This document shows, one piece after another, positions 1 to 14,967 of a stretch of 64,000 nt of DNA (the stretch's first letter is position 1; each line of letters opens with the position of its first letter). Source of the DNA: Epinephelus fuscoguttatus (Eukaryota; Chordata; Actinopteri; Perciformes; Serranidae); NCBI RefSeq assembly GCF_011397635.1, contig NC_064770.1, positions 33,938,598 through 34,002,597 of the forward strand. The letters run 5' to 3'. The translations under genes were made by a program, and so were the position numbers. The notes under the pieces are model-generated. The model saw nothing but the letters and a program-made list of their open reading frames with translations, ran no database searches and was not told where the DNA came from.

Positions 1-640
1 AAAAAAAATCAAAAGTTCTTTAAAAAATGGACTTTATTCTCTAAATAATGACTTAGTATCCAAAAATACTGAGTAAGTGTCTTAAAACAATGAGAGGATT
101 TCTCAAAATAATAACTTGCTATCTCAAAATAATCAGAAATTTTCTTGAAAAAATGAGTTAGTGTCTTAAAACAATGACTTTTTTTTTTTAAATAAGGACT
201 TTGTTCACAAAATAATCACTTTATTTATCTACGTAATGGTTTGATATTCAAAAATATTGACTTAGTAACTTAAAATAATGACTTGGTATCTCAAAATAAT
301 AAAAGACTTTCTTGTAAAAATGACTTAGTATCCAAAATATATTGATTTAGTGTCTCAAAATAATGACAAATGTTATTAAGGCATTATTTTGAGATATCTA
401 AGTTATTATTTCGAGAAAGTGTCTGATTGTTTGGAGATAACAAGTCATTAATTTAAGATAAGTCCTTAGTTTGAAAGAGCTTCTCAGTATTTTGAGACAC
501 TAAGTCATTATTTTGATAAGTTTCTTCTTTTTGATGTCACTCATTATTTTCTCATCAATCGTTTCTCTTTATTTTGAGATGTTTACTCATGTTTACTCTG
601 AGACACAAAGGAATTATTTTGCAAAAGTTTCTCATCAGCT
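1..640. repeat. AT-rich degenerate repeat in inverted halves
   Basis: About the first 360 bases are imperfect iterations of a roughly 20-22 bp unit of the form 'ctcaaaataatgacttagta'. From about 380 to 620 the same motif appears as its reverse complement ('actaagtcattattttgaga'). The block is therefore a large imperfect inverted repeat of a simple unit. It resembles AT-rich fold-back or satellite-like DNA seen in fish genomes. I see no coding potential. It may continue left of the window. Confidence 0.7.
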
Positions 641-1090
641 GGGTCGCCATTAATTCAGAAGTGAGGGGGACATTTTGGAGTAAGACTATTTCTTTGAATG
701 ATTTATTGAAATATTCTTTCTGCTTCTCCCTAGTCGCTAATGAACCAAACCAAATAACCAAAAACACTTGATGACTAGGAGAAGAGGTCATCTTTAACGT
801 CAGCTAACTGCCATCAAAACCACATAACTCAGCTTACATGGTTGTACATTTTTGTTCAAACATACAGCACATCCTCTGCACTCTGGGCTTAGAGAGGCAA
901 CAGAGGGAGCGTGCCTGTCTGCTGTGATGACAAAAGAAGCAGCAAGTGTGAACCTTGCCCGCCCACTCGCATGCATGTGATTTGGGGCTACATAGAATTG
1001 ACTGAATTTTACCTGAATCAGTACATCATCATTTTTAACCACTCCAGCTTCATGACACTAAGGATGCTTTACTCTCCTCTCCTTCTACAG
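641..1090. other. Non-coding; likely CHADL intron
   Basis: I see no convincing coding or repeat structure here. The stretch ends in a splice acceptor (pyrimidine run, then cttctacag, with the AG at 1089-1090) that opens the first visible CHADL exon. At least its right part should therefore be CHADL intron. Confidence 0.5.
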
Positions 1091-2007
1091 ACTCCCTGAG
1101 GTCACGCGCCTGGACATGAGCCACAACCCCATGACCTACCTCGGGGAAGAATCCGTCTCCATGACGAAGCTTACGCACCTCTACCTCGACCACATGTCCC
1201 TCCAGGACCTGTCGGATCAGGCTTTGTCCCGTGCCCCCCTCCTCTCACACTTGGACCTCAGCCACAATCAGCTTCGTTACCTGGAGCCCCTCTCAGGCCC
1301 CAAAGAGCTGACCAGCCTCAACCTGACCGGTACAACTGTGTTCTGACACTTTTTTATTGACACAGATTTAGACATGGAAGATAATCACATACCATGTCTC
1401 TTCTTTAATACATTTTGGCAACAATTAAATCGTAGGCAACTGGACTTTGATTTTTGATACATATCTAAAATATATTCTAATAATCAAAGTCCAGTTGCCT
1501 ACGATTTAATTGTTGCCAAAATGGAATTGACCTGGATAAATGAGAATATCCACAGACTTCTTTAATACATCCATTACTTATTTTTCTTAAAGGCAACCCA
1601 GTGTACTGTAACTGCTACATGCGGCCCCTGAGGGAGTGGGCGACTGTCAGTGGTGTGAAGCTGCTGGGAGCCTGTGCCGGACCACCTCATCTCTCAGATG
1701 AGCCGCTGCAGGCTGTGGTTCCTTTGGACCTGCGCTGCCGCAGCAGGGGGGAGGCGCTGCATGACGAGATCGAGAAGGAGGATGAGAGCACAGGAAGCGC
1801 CCCACCAACAGCCAAGCCCAAACAGAAAGTCAAGTGTCCAGTTAACTGCGACTGTGATGTGAGTGTTTAACAGTCCAGCTCCAACATCAGCTGCTCTGTA
1901 GAAAAATGACAAATTTTTATATTATTAGAATATATTTTAGATGTGTATCTGTATATACATTTGTTAGGGGATTTGTTGTTTTTCAAATAAGCTGGCTGTC
2001 CTTTACC

Positions 2008-2038
<31 letters not shown>

Positions 2039-4600
2039 ATATGTATATATATATAGCTTTAATTTGAAGGAGTACATTGATTGTGAAGAACAAAGCATTT
2101 ACTGGAAAGAAATGGAAATGGTAAATGGACTGCACTTGTATAGCGCCTTTCTAGTCTTTTCACCACTGAAAGTCACATTTACCCATTCACACTGGTGGCC
2201 AAGACTTCCATACCATACAAGGTGCCAGCTGCTACTCAGTTTTTAACACACTCACAGTCTGATGGAACGGCCAATTTGGGGTTCAGTATCTTGCCATGGG
2301 ATACTTCGACATGCAGACCGGAGGAGCTGGGGATCAAACTGTCGATCCTCGGATTAGTTGGAGTACCAGCTTTATCATCTGAGCCACAGTCGCCCCACAA
2401 GCAGTCTCAAGTTTAAAACCACCACAGAGAGGCCTCCAGTTATTTTCGTGAGGGGGGCCAGTGGTCCAGCAATTTTATCAAGGTGGCCAAGGAGAACCTG
2501 ATATAGCATTGGAGGTGGGGACTGTTTAATCCTCCGCTACTGTGAATGGGGATAAAATTATTTAATCATGCAGCTCTTCTTGATATTTGAAATGTTATTG
2601 GATTGAATGGATCAATTCCGAAAGTGAAGCAGGTTATTTTGTAGGGGCTGTGACACTCAACAAAAGGTATCCACTGATTTACGGACGTCTCTTTTACAAT
2701 GTAAGTTTATGGAAAAAAGTCTTTTTGGGCCCAAAGTCATCACGTGACAGACCTAGAAGTTGTATTTACATGGTATGGCCACTATGTAATATTGGCTTTG
2801 AAGTCTGGCGCTGTTCCAGCCACCCCTTGGCAGTGACTCCGACCTAGCACCACAATACAGACAGACAAATTAAGCAACTAACTTTTCAGTAAAACATCTG
2901 AATGCTTTGTCAGTCACCTTTTATAAAAATCCCAATAAGATGTTTGTTTTTTTATACTCCACTGTGATATGACCCTCCCCAGATTGAAGCCCAGCACGCC
3001 ACATGTGAGGCTCAGGGTCACACCAAAGTCCCGCGAGGCTTCCCCACCAAGACGCAGCTGCTCGACCTCCGCAGTAACCACTTCCACTACCTCCCTACCA
3101 ACAGCTTCCCAGGCACCAGCCAAGTTGTTTCTCTTCACCTGGAGTTCTGCAAAATCCATGAAATCGAAGGCGGTGCCTTTCGGGGAATGAAAAACCTGTT
3201 TTACTTATATCTCTCTGACAATGACCTCACGTCCTTGGACCCTGGAGCTTTTACTGGAGCCACCGAGCTCACGTATCTTCACCTGGAAGGGAACCGACTG
3301 GTGCAGTTCCCTGGATCAGGTGAGTGGTAGTCTGGCTGCAGTTACAGGAATATACACTGTAATTATGTGTGTGAATAAACAGTAAACTAAAACACATGAT
3401 ATTCTCTGTTTCTTTGTGTCTCCCCTGTAGCTCTGTCAGTCTTACCAAATCTGTTTGTGTTACACCTGGAGCGAAATGCCATCTCCAAACTCGAGCCCAC
3501 TGGTCTGCTGTCCTCAGTAACGCCTAAACTCAGGGAACTTTATCTGACCAATAACACCATAACGGCTGTTGCCAAGGGTGCTCTGGATTCTGCTTTCCTG
3601 GGTACACTTCACCTGGATTCCAATCAGCTGACAGAGATACCGACCCAAGCTCTGTCTGAGGCCTCTAACCTGGAGGAGCTCAGCCTGTCTCAGAATACAA
3701 TTCGCTGGGTGGGACCAAACGCGTTCAAGCCAATATCCCAAAGTCTGAAGAGGCTTTACATGGATCACATGGGCGTGGAGAAGGTCCCCTATGTCTTAAG
3801 TGTTCCATGCATCATAAAGTTTATTTTATTGTCTTTTTTTCAATCTATCATGTTAGCTGATCAGCTCTTTAAATTGTATCACCATCCAGATGTCCAGGGA
3901 TGCTCTGGTGGGGTTGGGTCCAGGGCTGAGGGCTCTGACTCTGAGAGGAAACCAGCTGGAGGAGCTTCCTGACCTGAGCCCACTCACCGGTCTGGAGGTG
4001 ATCGACCTGCAGGACAACCCCCTGCTGTGTGACTGTGCTCTGCTGCCGCTACGCAGGTTAGCGCAGACTTTCCCTGAACTGATAAATTGAAATTGATTTA
4101 AAGGAAACATCTTCCCCAAATGAAAATGGGTATATCAATTACTCATCACTGACACTGAATTTGTGAAGAAAGCTTTTCTTGCATGTCTCCAGTTGGTAGT
4201 GAGATTGTGAACTTGCGTCACTGCTTCATGATCAGGGGGGTAAAGCTACAATAATTATCTGACTGTCTCTGCCCCCCTTCTGTCTCTCAGGTGGATGGAG
4301 AATGTAAGTTTGGAGGTGATCGCCACATGTGGTCACCCTCTTGAGCTCAGAGGTCAGAGGGTCAGGGACATCCAGGTCTTCACGTCCTGCCTAGAAAGCA
4401 GCTCTCCTCCAGGTGAGAAGGTTGCCGTGGCCCCTGGCCCTCCAAAAGTGAAGAAAGCAAAATCACCCAGCCTCTCCAAGGCCCCTGGAGTCAAAGCAAG
4501 GCCTGCAAAGCTCAAAACTAAACCACTGAAACCAACCAGGAATAAACCTCAGAGGAAACCTGCAGCACCAAAAGTCACAAAGAAGAAGAAGACACTGTAA
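1091..4600 (+). CDS. CHADL: Chondroadherin-like LRR protein, 3' exons (5' part outside window)
   Basis: Predicted extracellular-matrix or secreted small leucine-rich-repeat protein of the chondroadherin family. In mammals CHADL binds collagen and limits fibril formation. Coding exons: 1091-1329, 1593-1858, 2983-3319, 3431-3783, 3890-4056 and 4291-4600. All have GT/AG borders and consistent phases (the first exon begins with one leftover base). Order of domains: LRRs of a first array; a cysteine cap (LRRCT, 'GNPVYCNCYMRPLREW'); a charged Lys/Pro linker; a second N-cap ('CPVNCDCD', then 'QHATCEAQGHTKVPRG', typical of chondroadherin); about ten LRRs; a C-cap ('NPLLCDCALLPLRRW'...'VFTSC'); then a Lys/Pro/Ala-rich basic tail of about 60 residues ending in KKKKTL. 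The double LRR array separates CHADL from single-array chondroadherin. Signal peptide and first exons are upstream of the window. Human CHADL lies in the same neighbourhood, which supports the call. Confidence 0.88.
1411..1523. repeat. Perfect 42-bp inverted repeat in CHADL intron
   Basis: The arm at 1411-1452 is the exact reverse complement of 1482-1523, with a 29-base AT-rich loop. It lies in the 263-base intron between the first two visible CHADL exons. The RNA would fold into a long perfect hairpin. The loop (about 1456-1482) recurs inverted at 1923-1949 with one mismatch. Confidence 0.93.
1923..1949 (-). repeat. Displaced inverted copy of the hairpin loop
   Basis: These 27 bases are the reverse complement of 1456-1482 with a single mismatch. 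They sit in the next CHADL intron, about 450 bases from the hairpin. The arms themselves are not repeated here. Confidence 0.85.
2011..2055. repeat. (CA)n/(TA)n microsatellite
   Basis: A run of CA dinucleotides passes directly into TA dinucleotides, inside a CHADL intron. Confidence 0.95.
2110..2400 (+). repeat. Dispersed fish repeat, copy 1
   Basis: It begins with 'aaatggactgcacttgtata', followed by 'gcgcctttctag'. It runs through 'acccattcacactggtggc' and 'ggtgccagctgctactcag' and ends with 'atctgagccacagtcgccc'. A second, diverged copy lies at 34440-34665 in the same orientation. I recognise this as a very common teleost interspersed repeat but cannot name its class with confidence. The remainder of this CHADL intron (to 2982) shows nothing I can classify. 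Confidence 0.75.
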
Positions 4601-4641
4601 CTGTTTTTATTTTATTTTATTAAATGCTCTGTGTGGAATTT

Positions 4642-4647
4642 AATAAA
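4642..4647 (+). terminator. Candidate CHADL polyadenylation signal
   Basis: AATAAA occurs 41 bases after the CHADL stop codon, in an AT-rich context. This implies a very short 3' UTR. Confidence 0.55.
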
Positions 4648-4649
4648 AG

Positions 4650-4949
4650 AAAGAAGCAACCTGAGACCTCAGCCTGTTCCCTTCCTAATCTTGAAGGATA
4701 TACACATGTATAACAGGGTTTGTTTGACAGATGGAGTCAAGATAGTCCCATTGATCATTGTTATCATTATTACCAAGGCCATCTTTTATTTCAAAGTGAG
4801 AGCTACAGTGAAATAAGATCATCATACACAACCAGCCACAAACATAGGTTCTGTACTTTTATAAGAAACCTGTTTAACCTAAGCAGATCATGAAACACAG
4901 AGTATATAGACAACTTTATCATGTCATGAGTCTGGTCAAATTAATATGT
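4650..4949. other. Intergenic, CHADL to tRNA-Gln
   Basis: AT-rich, no gene or recognised repeat seen. Confidence 0.5.
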
Positions 4950-5021
4950 GGTTCCATGGTGTAATGGTTAGCACTCTGGACTCTGAATCCAGCGATCCGA
5001 GTTCAAATCTCGGTGGAACCT
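4950..5021 (+). tRNA. tRNA-Gln (anticodon CTG)
   Basis: A 72-base cloverleaf. The acceptor arm pairs ggttcca with tggaacc. The D-arm contains the A box 'tggtgtaatgg'. The anticodon stem ctgga/tccag holds the loop CTCTGAA, with anticodon CTG at 4983-4985. The T-arm has 'gttcaaatc' (B box). A T-run at about 5025-5029 would terminate RNA polymerase III. No intron. All stems are intact, so it should be functional. It sits about 200 bases upstream of the RBX1 start in the same orientation. Confidence 0.95.
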
Positions 5022-8138
<3,117 letters not shown>

Positions 8139-8264
8139 CTGTATTATTGCTGATCTATTTCTTGGCTGCTACAAGCATCATCCTTACTGTTTCCCTGTTC
8201 ACCCTGCTTGTAAGCCTAGTTGTTTTACGCTTATGTCTTTGTTTTGGTATGTTGTAAGTACACA

Positions 8265-8270
8265 AATAAA
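8265..8270 (+). terminator. RBX1: Candidate RBX1 polyadenylation signal
   Basis: AATAAA lies about 125 bases downstream of the RBX1 stop and is the first canonical signal after it. Confidence 0.55.
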
Positions 8271-8447
8271 CAATAATGTTGTCAAAAATCAAATCTTGTT
8301 TTACTTGTACAGACAGTAGTTTTAGTTTCTGGTGGTTCAGTGTGCTGGTTTGTGAAGCAGGTTTGGGCTGCTGAAAATAACATGGTTCATCATTTACTTT
8401 GATTGTGTGCAAAGACTCATTCACAGCTTGGTTAAATGGTAATTTAG

Positions 8448-9133
8448 GTATTTTTCAACCTGGACCCTATTTACCCATGTTTTTGTGTTTAAGTGTCCAC
8501 TGACAGTGTATGTTTTTGCTGACAGGCTCAGATTGTTATTCTGACTGTCTGATGAAATTACAGAAAGGATACCTACATAGATAGCCCCGTAAAATCCATT
8601 GTGTTTCACTAGAAAGAGCCCCAAAACAACTAATGCCAAAGCCCCCAAACTCCATATAAATAAACAGTAATTTTAGCGTGTATAGAGGCAGCATAGTTTC
8701 ACATCTCACTGGGTGAATTAAGGATTTATTACAACCAAACCAAAGTTGATGATTGTTTGAAAAGTGAAAGGATAAAGCAAGACTGTTTTTGAGTTTTATT
8801 GTGTTTTTGTTGACTCTGAATTAAGTATCTTCTATGTGATAAAATTAACCACTTTTTTCAATGGAGTCTGATGATGGTGATTTCAGGGCTGTTTCTGGTT
8901 CAACAAAAAGGGAGTCTTAAAAAAGGTCTTACCTCTGTAGGGATCCTCTCTATAATGGTGTCAGACACTTTAACAACCTGAGCCTGTCAGTGGCAAAAAC
9001 AAGTGCTTTTGATGGTGCATTATTAGCTATTACTAACATTTTATTGCAGCTTGTTTCCAACTTAAAAATATGTTCCCGTCAGTCACTTTGACACAAAAAC
9101 ATGGTAGAAACATGGTCCAGGTTGAAAAATAGC
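8448..9133. mobile_element. Non-autonomous DNA element with terminal inverted repeats
   Basis: The left end ('ggtatttttcaacctggacc', then a copy of 'catgtttttgtgt') and the right end (reverse complement of 'tttttcaacctggaccatgt', preceded by 'acacaaaaacatgg') form imperfect inverted repeats of about 45 bases. They bound a 686-base element with no transposase ORF. It resembles a widespread teleost MITE. It lies between the 3' ends of RBX1 and ST13. Confidence 0.75.
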
Positions 9134-9640
9134 CAACCTACCCATTAACAGTTAAATTACATTTTGGTGAACAAAAAGCTGCTCGTTCAGATCAGCTCTG
9201 ACGCAGTGATCCAGGTCAGTAATCCTCTGGCTGTAAGACAGATGCTCTGTGAGGATTACATGTCCTGGTGACCCACTCTCCCCCTGGGCCTCGGTTACAC
9301 TGCAGCACCTGGAGGGACTTGCCTGTATACTCAGGGTTTCTGTCAATCGGACGAAGAAGCAATTTGTTGATGCACCTCAGCCTTTAGGAATTAATGATTT
9401 TGACATTTTGTCAACCAAAATGATCGGAGGGAAGAAAATTGGCAGATTAATCAATAAAGGTTTGGTAACAAGAATTTGAGTTTGTCAACAGAAATATTTC
9501 AAATTCAGCTGGTTTGCCTACAGTTGAGGTTTACACTGCCCCAAAACTTTTCTCCATTAAACAGATGAGAACCTGCAGTAAAAATTAGTGTGTTGAGCGT
9601 GTTGTTCTGTAAAACCAGAGAAGAACATCAAACCTGTTTT
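9134..9640. other. Intergenic between RBX1 and ST13 3' ends
   Basis: No gene or clear repeat seen. The two genes converge here. Confidence 0.45.
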
Positions 9641-9654
9641 GCAGCAACAGAACT

Positions 9655-9660
9655 TTTATT
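9655..9660 (-). terminator. ST13: Candidate ST13 polyadenylation signal
   Basis: TTTATT on the + strand (AATAAA on the minus strand) lies about 520 bases past the ST13 stop. It would give a 3' UTR of about 0.5 kb. Other signals further away cannot be excluded. Confidence 0.4.
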
Positions 9661-10176
9661 ATTGTGAATCATTTTTCCAACAGGGTCAGACAACAAGATC
9701 AGTTAATTTTTTTTTTGCAGTTGTAATAATAGATCTGATAACAAAAAGCGCTGACAGTTGTGTGTGAGAGTTCGGCTCCACTCGGAGAAAGGAAAGACCA
9801 GTAGCTAAACCATCACCACGTATTAAATGGCTGTGAAAATATTTGTGAGCTGGCGTCTTAATGCAGGAGCTCCCAGTTTAGCTGTTGCAGATACAGGTTG
9901 AGAAATCAACCTGTGGTTAATAAAGTCCCAGCTGAGACGAGTCAAGAGGAAGCTGTCAGACCTGACTCCTGACCATCGGGTGGCTTAGTCAAGACGTTGC
10001 TAAGTTCTAAGTACATTTAAAAAGTTGCCCCACTTTCTCTACATGACACCAAATAACCTGTCACCTGCTCCCCCTGTTTGATCTGCACACAGTGGAATAA
10101 TTGTTGAAAAGTGTTGTGGCTCTCCAGATTGTTTCACCACATATCCACTCTCCTCTCATCTTTGGTCCTTCCCAGT

Positions 10177-13100
10177 CTATGGCTGTGGTGGGGCTCCAAA
10201 TTTAGAACTCAGCTTGGTGACGAGGGCCATGATTTTGGGGTTGTTCTGGTACTTGGCGATGTTAGCCGGGTTCTGTGCCACATCCTGGAAGGCAGCCATC
10301 ACCTCAGGGTCCTGGAGTTCAATACAAAGTACAAACGGGGTCACCTTTATTCATGTAGCGCGTTTCAAAATCAGTTTTAAAGACACATTTGAGGATCTGA
10401 GTGAAGGCAATGTCAGTGATACCTTAGCGTACACCCACAAAGTCCTGATGAAGCAGGTTAGCTGAGCTTTTAACTCTGAATAGATCATATCTAAGGATTT
10501 TTTTCACCCTAAACTTTTCAAGAGTAGTCCACCAATTTTGTATTGCACTATAGGCCTATCGTTCGTGGGACAGATGTAAAGCTCTGACAAACTTCATTCT
10601 GACATCAGTCATCCAGCTCCTCCTCCAGTAAACCTACATGTGTACTTGAACCATCTTATACTGGCAGCAGTGACATCAATCAGAAGGGTGATTTTGAGAA
10701 AGTGCACAACTAGTTCAAAAACTTCACCTCAGTTCAGGCACAGGTGTTTTCTGACTTTGAGGGCATTGACATTGACAAGAGTGATGTCCCGGTTAGTCAG
10801 GTTGAGTGGCAGTATTGTGAGCTTTCTTCTAATGGTGTGGCGGCTGTGAGAGCACGTTAGCTGTTCTATGTAGACAGGATCCCCCACCCTCTAGCTTTTT
10901 AATCTCTTTGAGTGAACAACAGGATAATACATCTAAGTCCATCTCTATTTGGTGCTGCCAAAGGCTCAAATACATGCTCTGGTGTGTGGAATTAAAACAT
11001 ATCCCTCCTCTCAACATCATCCTCCCCGTTACAGTGGGGATGATGATTTTGTATTTGTTGTCCTGTCTGTTTCAGAACCACTGTAACGACCTGCAGTCTT
11101 TATGCTAAGCTAAGCTAACCAGCAATAGCTTCATATTTAGCATTCAGACATGAGAGTGGTGTCAATCTTCTAATTTAACTTTTGCCAAGAAAGCAAATAA
11201 TTGTATTTCCCAAAACCTAAACCTTTAAGGTCAGTATAACCTAAGCCGTGGGACATAGCAGTGGATGTGGTGGAATGTTAGGATCACCTTCATGGCGTTG
11301 AGCACCTCAGGATCCTTCAGGAGATCACCGAGACCAGGCATGCCGGGAGGGGCTCCGCCTGGGAATCCGGCAGGTCCTGCAGAATATAAACGAGACTCAT
11401 TAACTGTAGCAGCGCTCATTATAGCGCTTACAGGTGAAATCACATCTGTCTGATAAATTAATGATGAACAACAGCACAGAGAAATAGACTGCTACCTCAA
11501 AATGGTGACTCAAAATAAACAAAGACCTGTAACTCTCAAGGACATGATTCCTCAAAACGAGACTGTGTAGCTGATTGATAAATTCTTTTAATGTGTATAA
11601 AAGAATGAATTATTTTCCACAGGTATTGCTTCTCTTATAATTGACATTTGGAGTGTTCGTCTCATCCCATCATGCACTGAACCGGCTTGTTTTCACCTCC
11701 TACCTGGGAAGAACCCTCCTCCAAACTGTCGTGCTTCCTCATCCTGCTGAGACACAGAAGAACAGGATCAGTTTATCAGTGTCGGACGCATTCAATAGTG
11801 GCTTCCTCACTGAAAACTCTCATTGTGAAAATGGTAACAGCGTTTTATTCGTGTTCAAAATGATGAATCCATGAATTTAGATGATGCATTTGTTTGTAGT
11901 CAGAGGTGGGAAGTATCTCACCCTCTGAGCCCGTGCATGCTCCTCTCTGGCTTTCTTTATCCGCTCTTGTTTTTGCTTGATCTCCTTCTCTTCTCTCTTA
12001 CGCTCGTATTTGCGTCTGTGCTCGATAATTTTGTTAGCCTGAAAAAAACAAAAAAGGGGAAACATGACAAGATTAACACAGACCTCAAACTCACAGCTGG
12101 GAGCATCAGCTTTCATTCCCTGTCAGCCTTCAGGAGCTTCTGAAGCCCTCCAACACGCAAACTGTTTATCTGCATCAGGATCATGTGAACACTGAAATAG
12201 ATCACACGATATGAATCCTCTACTCTGAGCTTACGCACACATAAATAAACATATCTGTATCACAGCTATATTTCCTCTTTTCTCTGGCATTATACCTTGG
12301 GCTGGACCTCCTTTAGCATCGCACTGGTGTCCTCGTCATAGTCCAGTTTACAGGCTGTGGCCAGATCCTTGGCTGCCTCCTCCCAGTGGCCCAGCAGCCT
12401 GCAGCACGCACACACACACACACACACACGAGGCAGAAAGCAAAACATAGTACTGTCAGATCTCTCACCAGATGGCAAAAAACTGCATGAATTCACTGAC
12501 ATATGAGGCCTTTAATAGTTCACCCATCCTCAAACTAAGCTAACAGCAATCTTACATTCATTTTACTTCACTCTGTGTGATCAGTCTGATAAAAGTCTTG
12601 ATTACAATCTGTGTTAGACTGCGATATAATCAAGAATAAATGTACAACATTTTTCACAACTGGTGATAACAGTCTTTTCATGCTGCACTCTGATTGGCTG
12701 CTTTGTCGATGTGTGTCGTGGCAGTCATGTTCTACGAATCTGGTACTGCATCTCTGACAGTTATGATTCTGATGCAGGCCATCTTTGGTCACCAAAGCTC
12801 TACAAACAGCCACTGGTGGACGTGCCTCCCAGTGCAGACTAGGGCCGTTTTAGTCAAAGAAATCATCACAACTGTCAGCTCATATTAACACAGTGAATAA
12901 GGGCCTTAACCCTCTGTTAAAGATGTACTGTACCACCTCTTCTAGCAGACTACAACACATTCTGTATTTATGTCTTGGTACTCCTGTAAAGATGTTTATG
13001 CTGAGATAGCCCCAATTTGAGTTTCTTAGTCTGTTGAACCAGTGCTACAAACGCTGTGCCGGTTAAAATAAAAATGCTTTGTCAAATTTTAATAACTGAG

Positions 13101-14927
13101 GGAACACATTTTGCTAACAAGGCAGAAAGTGTCCCCTCTCGTCCCCCTTTAAACTGACTGATTACACAAGTTGAATGACAGCAGGCAGGGGGAGGAAGGG
13201 TCCGGTATGGTGACCTCTGACTTGCATCTCTGCTTTTTGCAGATGATGTGGTTCTGTTGGCTTCATCACACTGTGACCTCCAGCAGGCACTGGGGCGGTT
13301 TGCAGCTGAGTGTGAAGCAGTCAGGATGAGAGTCCACCTCCAAATCTGAGGCTGTGATTCTGGAAACAGGTGATTTGCCTCCTCTGGGTTGGAGAGCGAG
13401 AGTTACTGCTCCAAGCGAAAGAGTTCGAGGAACTCAGGGTCTTGTTCACTGGTGAGGGTAGAATGGAGCGTGAGATAGATCAGGTGTTTGGCACAGCATC
13501 AGCAGTGATGCAGGCGCTGCACCAGACCGTCGTGGTGAAGAGAGCTGAATCAGAAAGTAAAGCTTTCAATTTACTGGTCACTTTGCGTCCCAACCCTCAC
13601 CTATGGTCATGAGCTCTGGGTAATGACCAAAAGAATGAGATCACAGAAACAAGGGGCAGAAATGAGTCTCCTCTGTGGGGTGGCTGGGCTCAGCCTTAGA
13701 GATAGGGTAAGGTGCTTGGATATCCGGAGAGAGCTCGGAGTAGAGCTGCTGCTCCTTCGCTTCCAAAGAGGTTAGCTGAGGTGGTTCAGGCATCTGGTCA
13801 AGATGCCTCCTGGGCACATCCAAGTGATGGGAGGTCCCGGGCCAGACCCAGAACACTCCCGTCTGGCCTGGGAACACCTTGGGATCCCACAGGAGGAGCT
13901 AGAAAGCGTTGCTGGGGAGAGGGACGTCTGTAATACTTTGTTCTGCCTGTTCCCCCCCAACCCGCCTTCAGATAAGTGGTTGAAAATGACTGGATTGATG
14001 GAAAATGACAGCAGCGCACTCAATGAGTAAACTTAATGCTTCCAGCTTTATTGAAAGCAACACTAATATAAATTCATTCTACATCACTGGCCCTGCTATA
14101 ACACTGAAATATTAATGCTAGCAGTCAAACAAGATGAGGTGTGTCATATTTGTGAGTGTTATTTGGTTATGTTGTGTGGGTGCCAAGGTGTAAAACAGAA
14201 ACATACTTGTGAGCTTTTCCCCTCCACTTGTAAGGCTGTGCAGAGTCTGGGTTGATGCTGATGGCTCTGTCACAGTCTCTAATGGCTGCGTTGGGTTTCT
14301 TCATCTGGATAAAGACGCTAACACAAAAAGGACAACTGATTAAACTCACAGGCCTTGTTGAGTGTTATTTAAATGCTCTGCCATGGTGAACCTGAATGAC
14401 AGACTCCGAGGACTCTCACCTTGCCCTCTTGGCGTACATGATGGCTACACAGGGGTTCAGCTTGATAGCTTCGGTAAAAAGATCCAGAGCTTTCTGCAGA
14501 TCGCCTGCAAGAGAAAACAAAATTGGTATTAGAGATCATAACTTTAATTCACTTTTGAGCACCTTTCCATTCACCTAATCAATACAGAAGCTGTATCAGT
14601 ACCAATCTACCTTCTCCTAAAGCATCGATGGCTGCCATCTTCTTATCACTGGCCTGGTCCATCATCTCCTCTGTGACCTGAGGAAATCATGGTGTACGCT
14701 TGGTTATTTTCCAGGCATAAAATCTCATTTAATAAACTGAGAGAAGAGGTGTGAGTGTGAATAAATGTATGCATGATTAATAGATAACATAAAAAAAGCA
14801 ACAACATTTTACCTCAACATTTTCCATCTCTCCCATCTCCTGTGGTTCATCATCGTCTGGTTCGATCACCCCCTCTCTGTCAATTTCTAAAAAAAAGATT
14901 TGACACTTACAATGAGCTCTTGTTGGG

Positions 14928-14967
<40 letters not shown>

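Noticed and set aside
3784-3972. Extension of CHADL exon 4 past 3783
   Set aside because: The open frame continues (VPYVLSVPC...) but loses the LRR pattern. Splicing from 3783 to 3890 restores it in phase.
13370-14030. Protein-coding gene similar to reverse transcriptase
   Set aside because: Frames are broken by stops and shifts, and the 3' terminus typical of a LINE is present. It is a dead retrotransposon fragment inside an ST13 intron.
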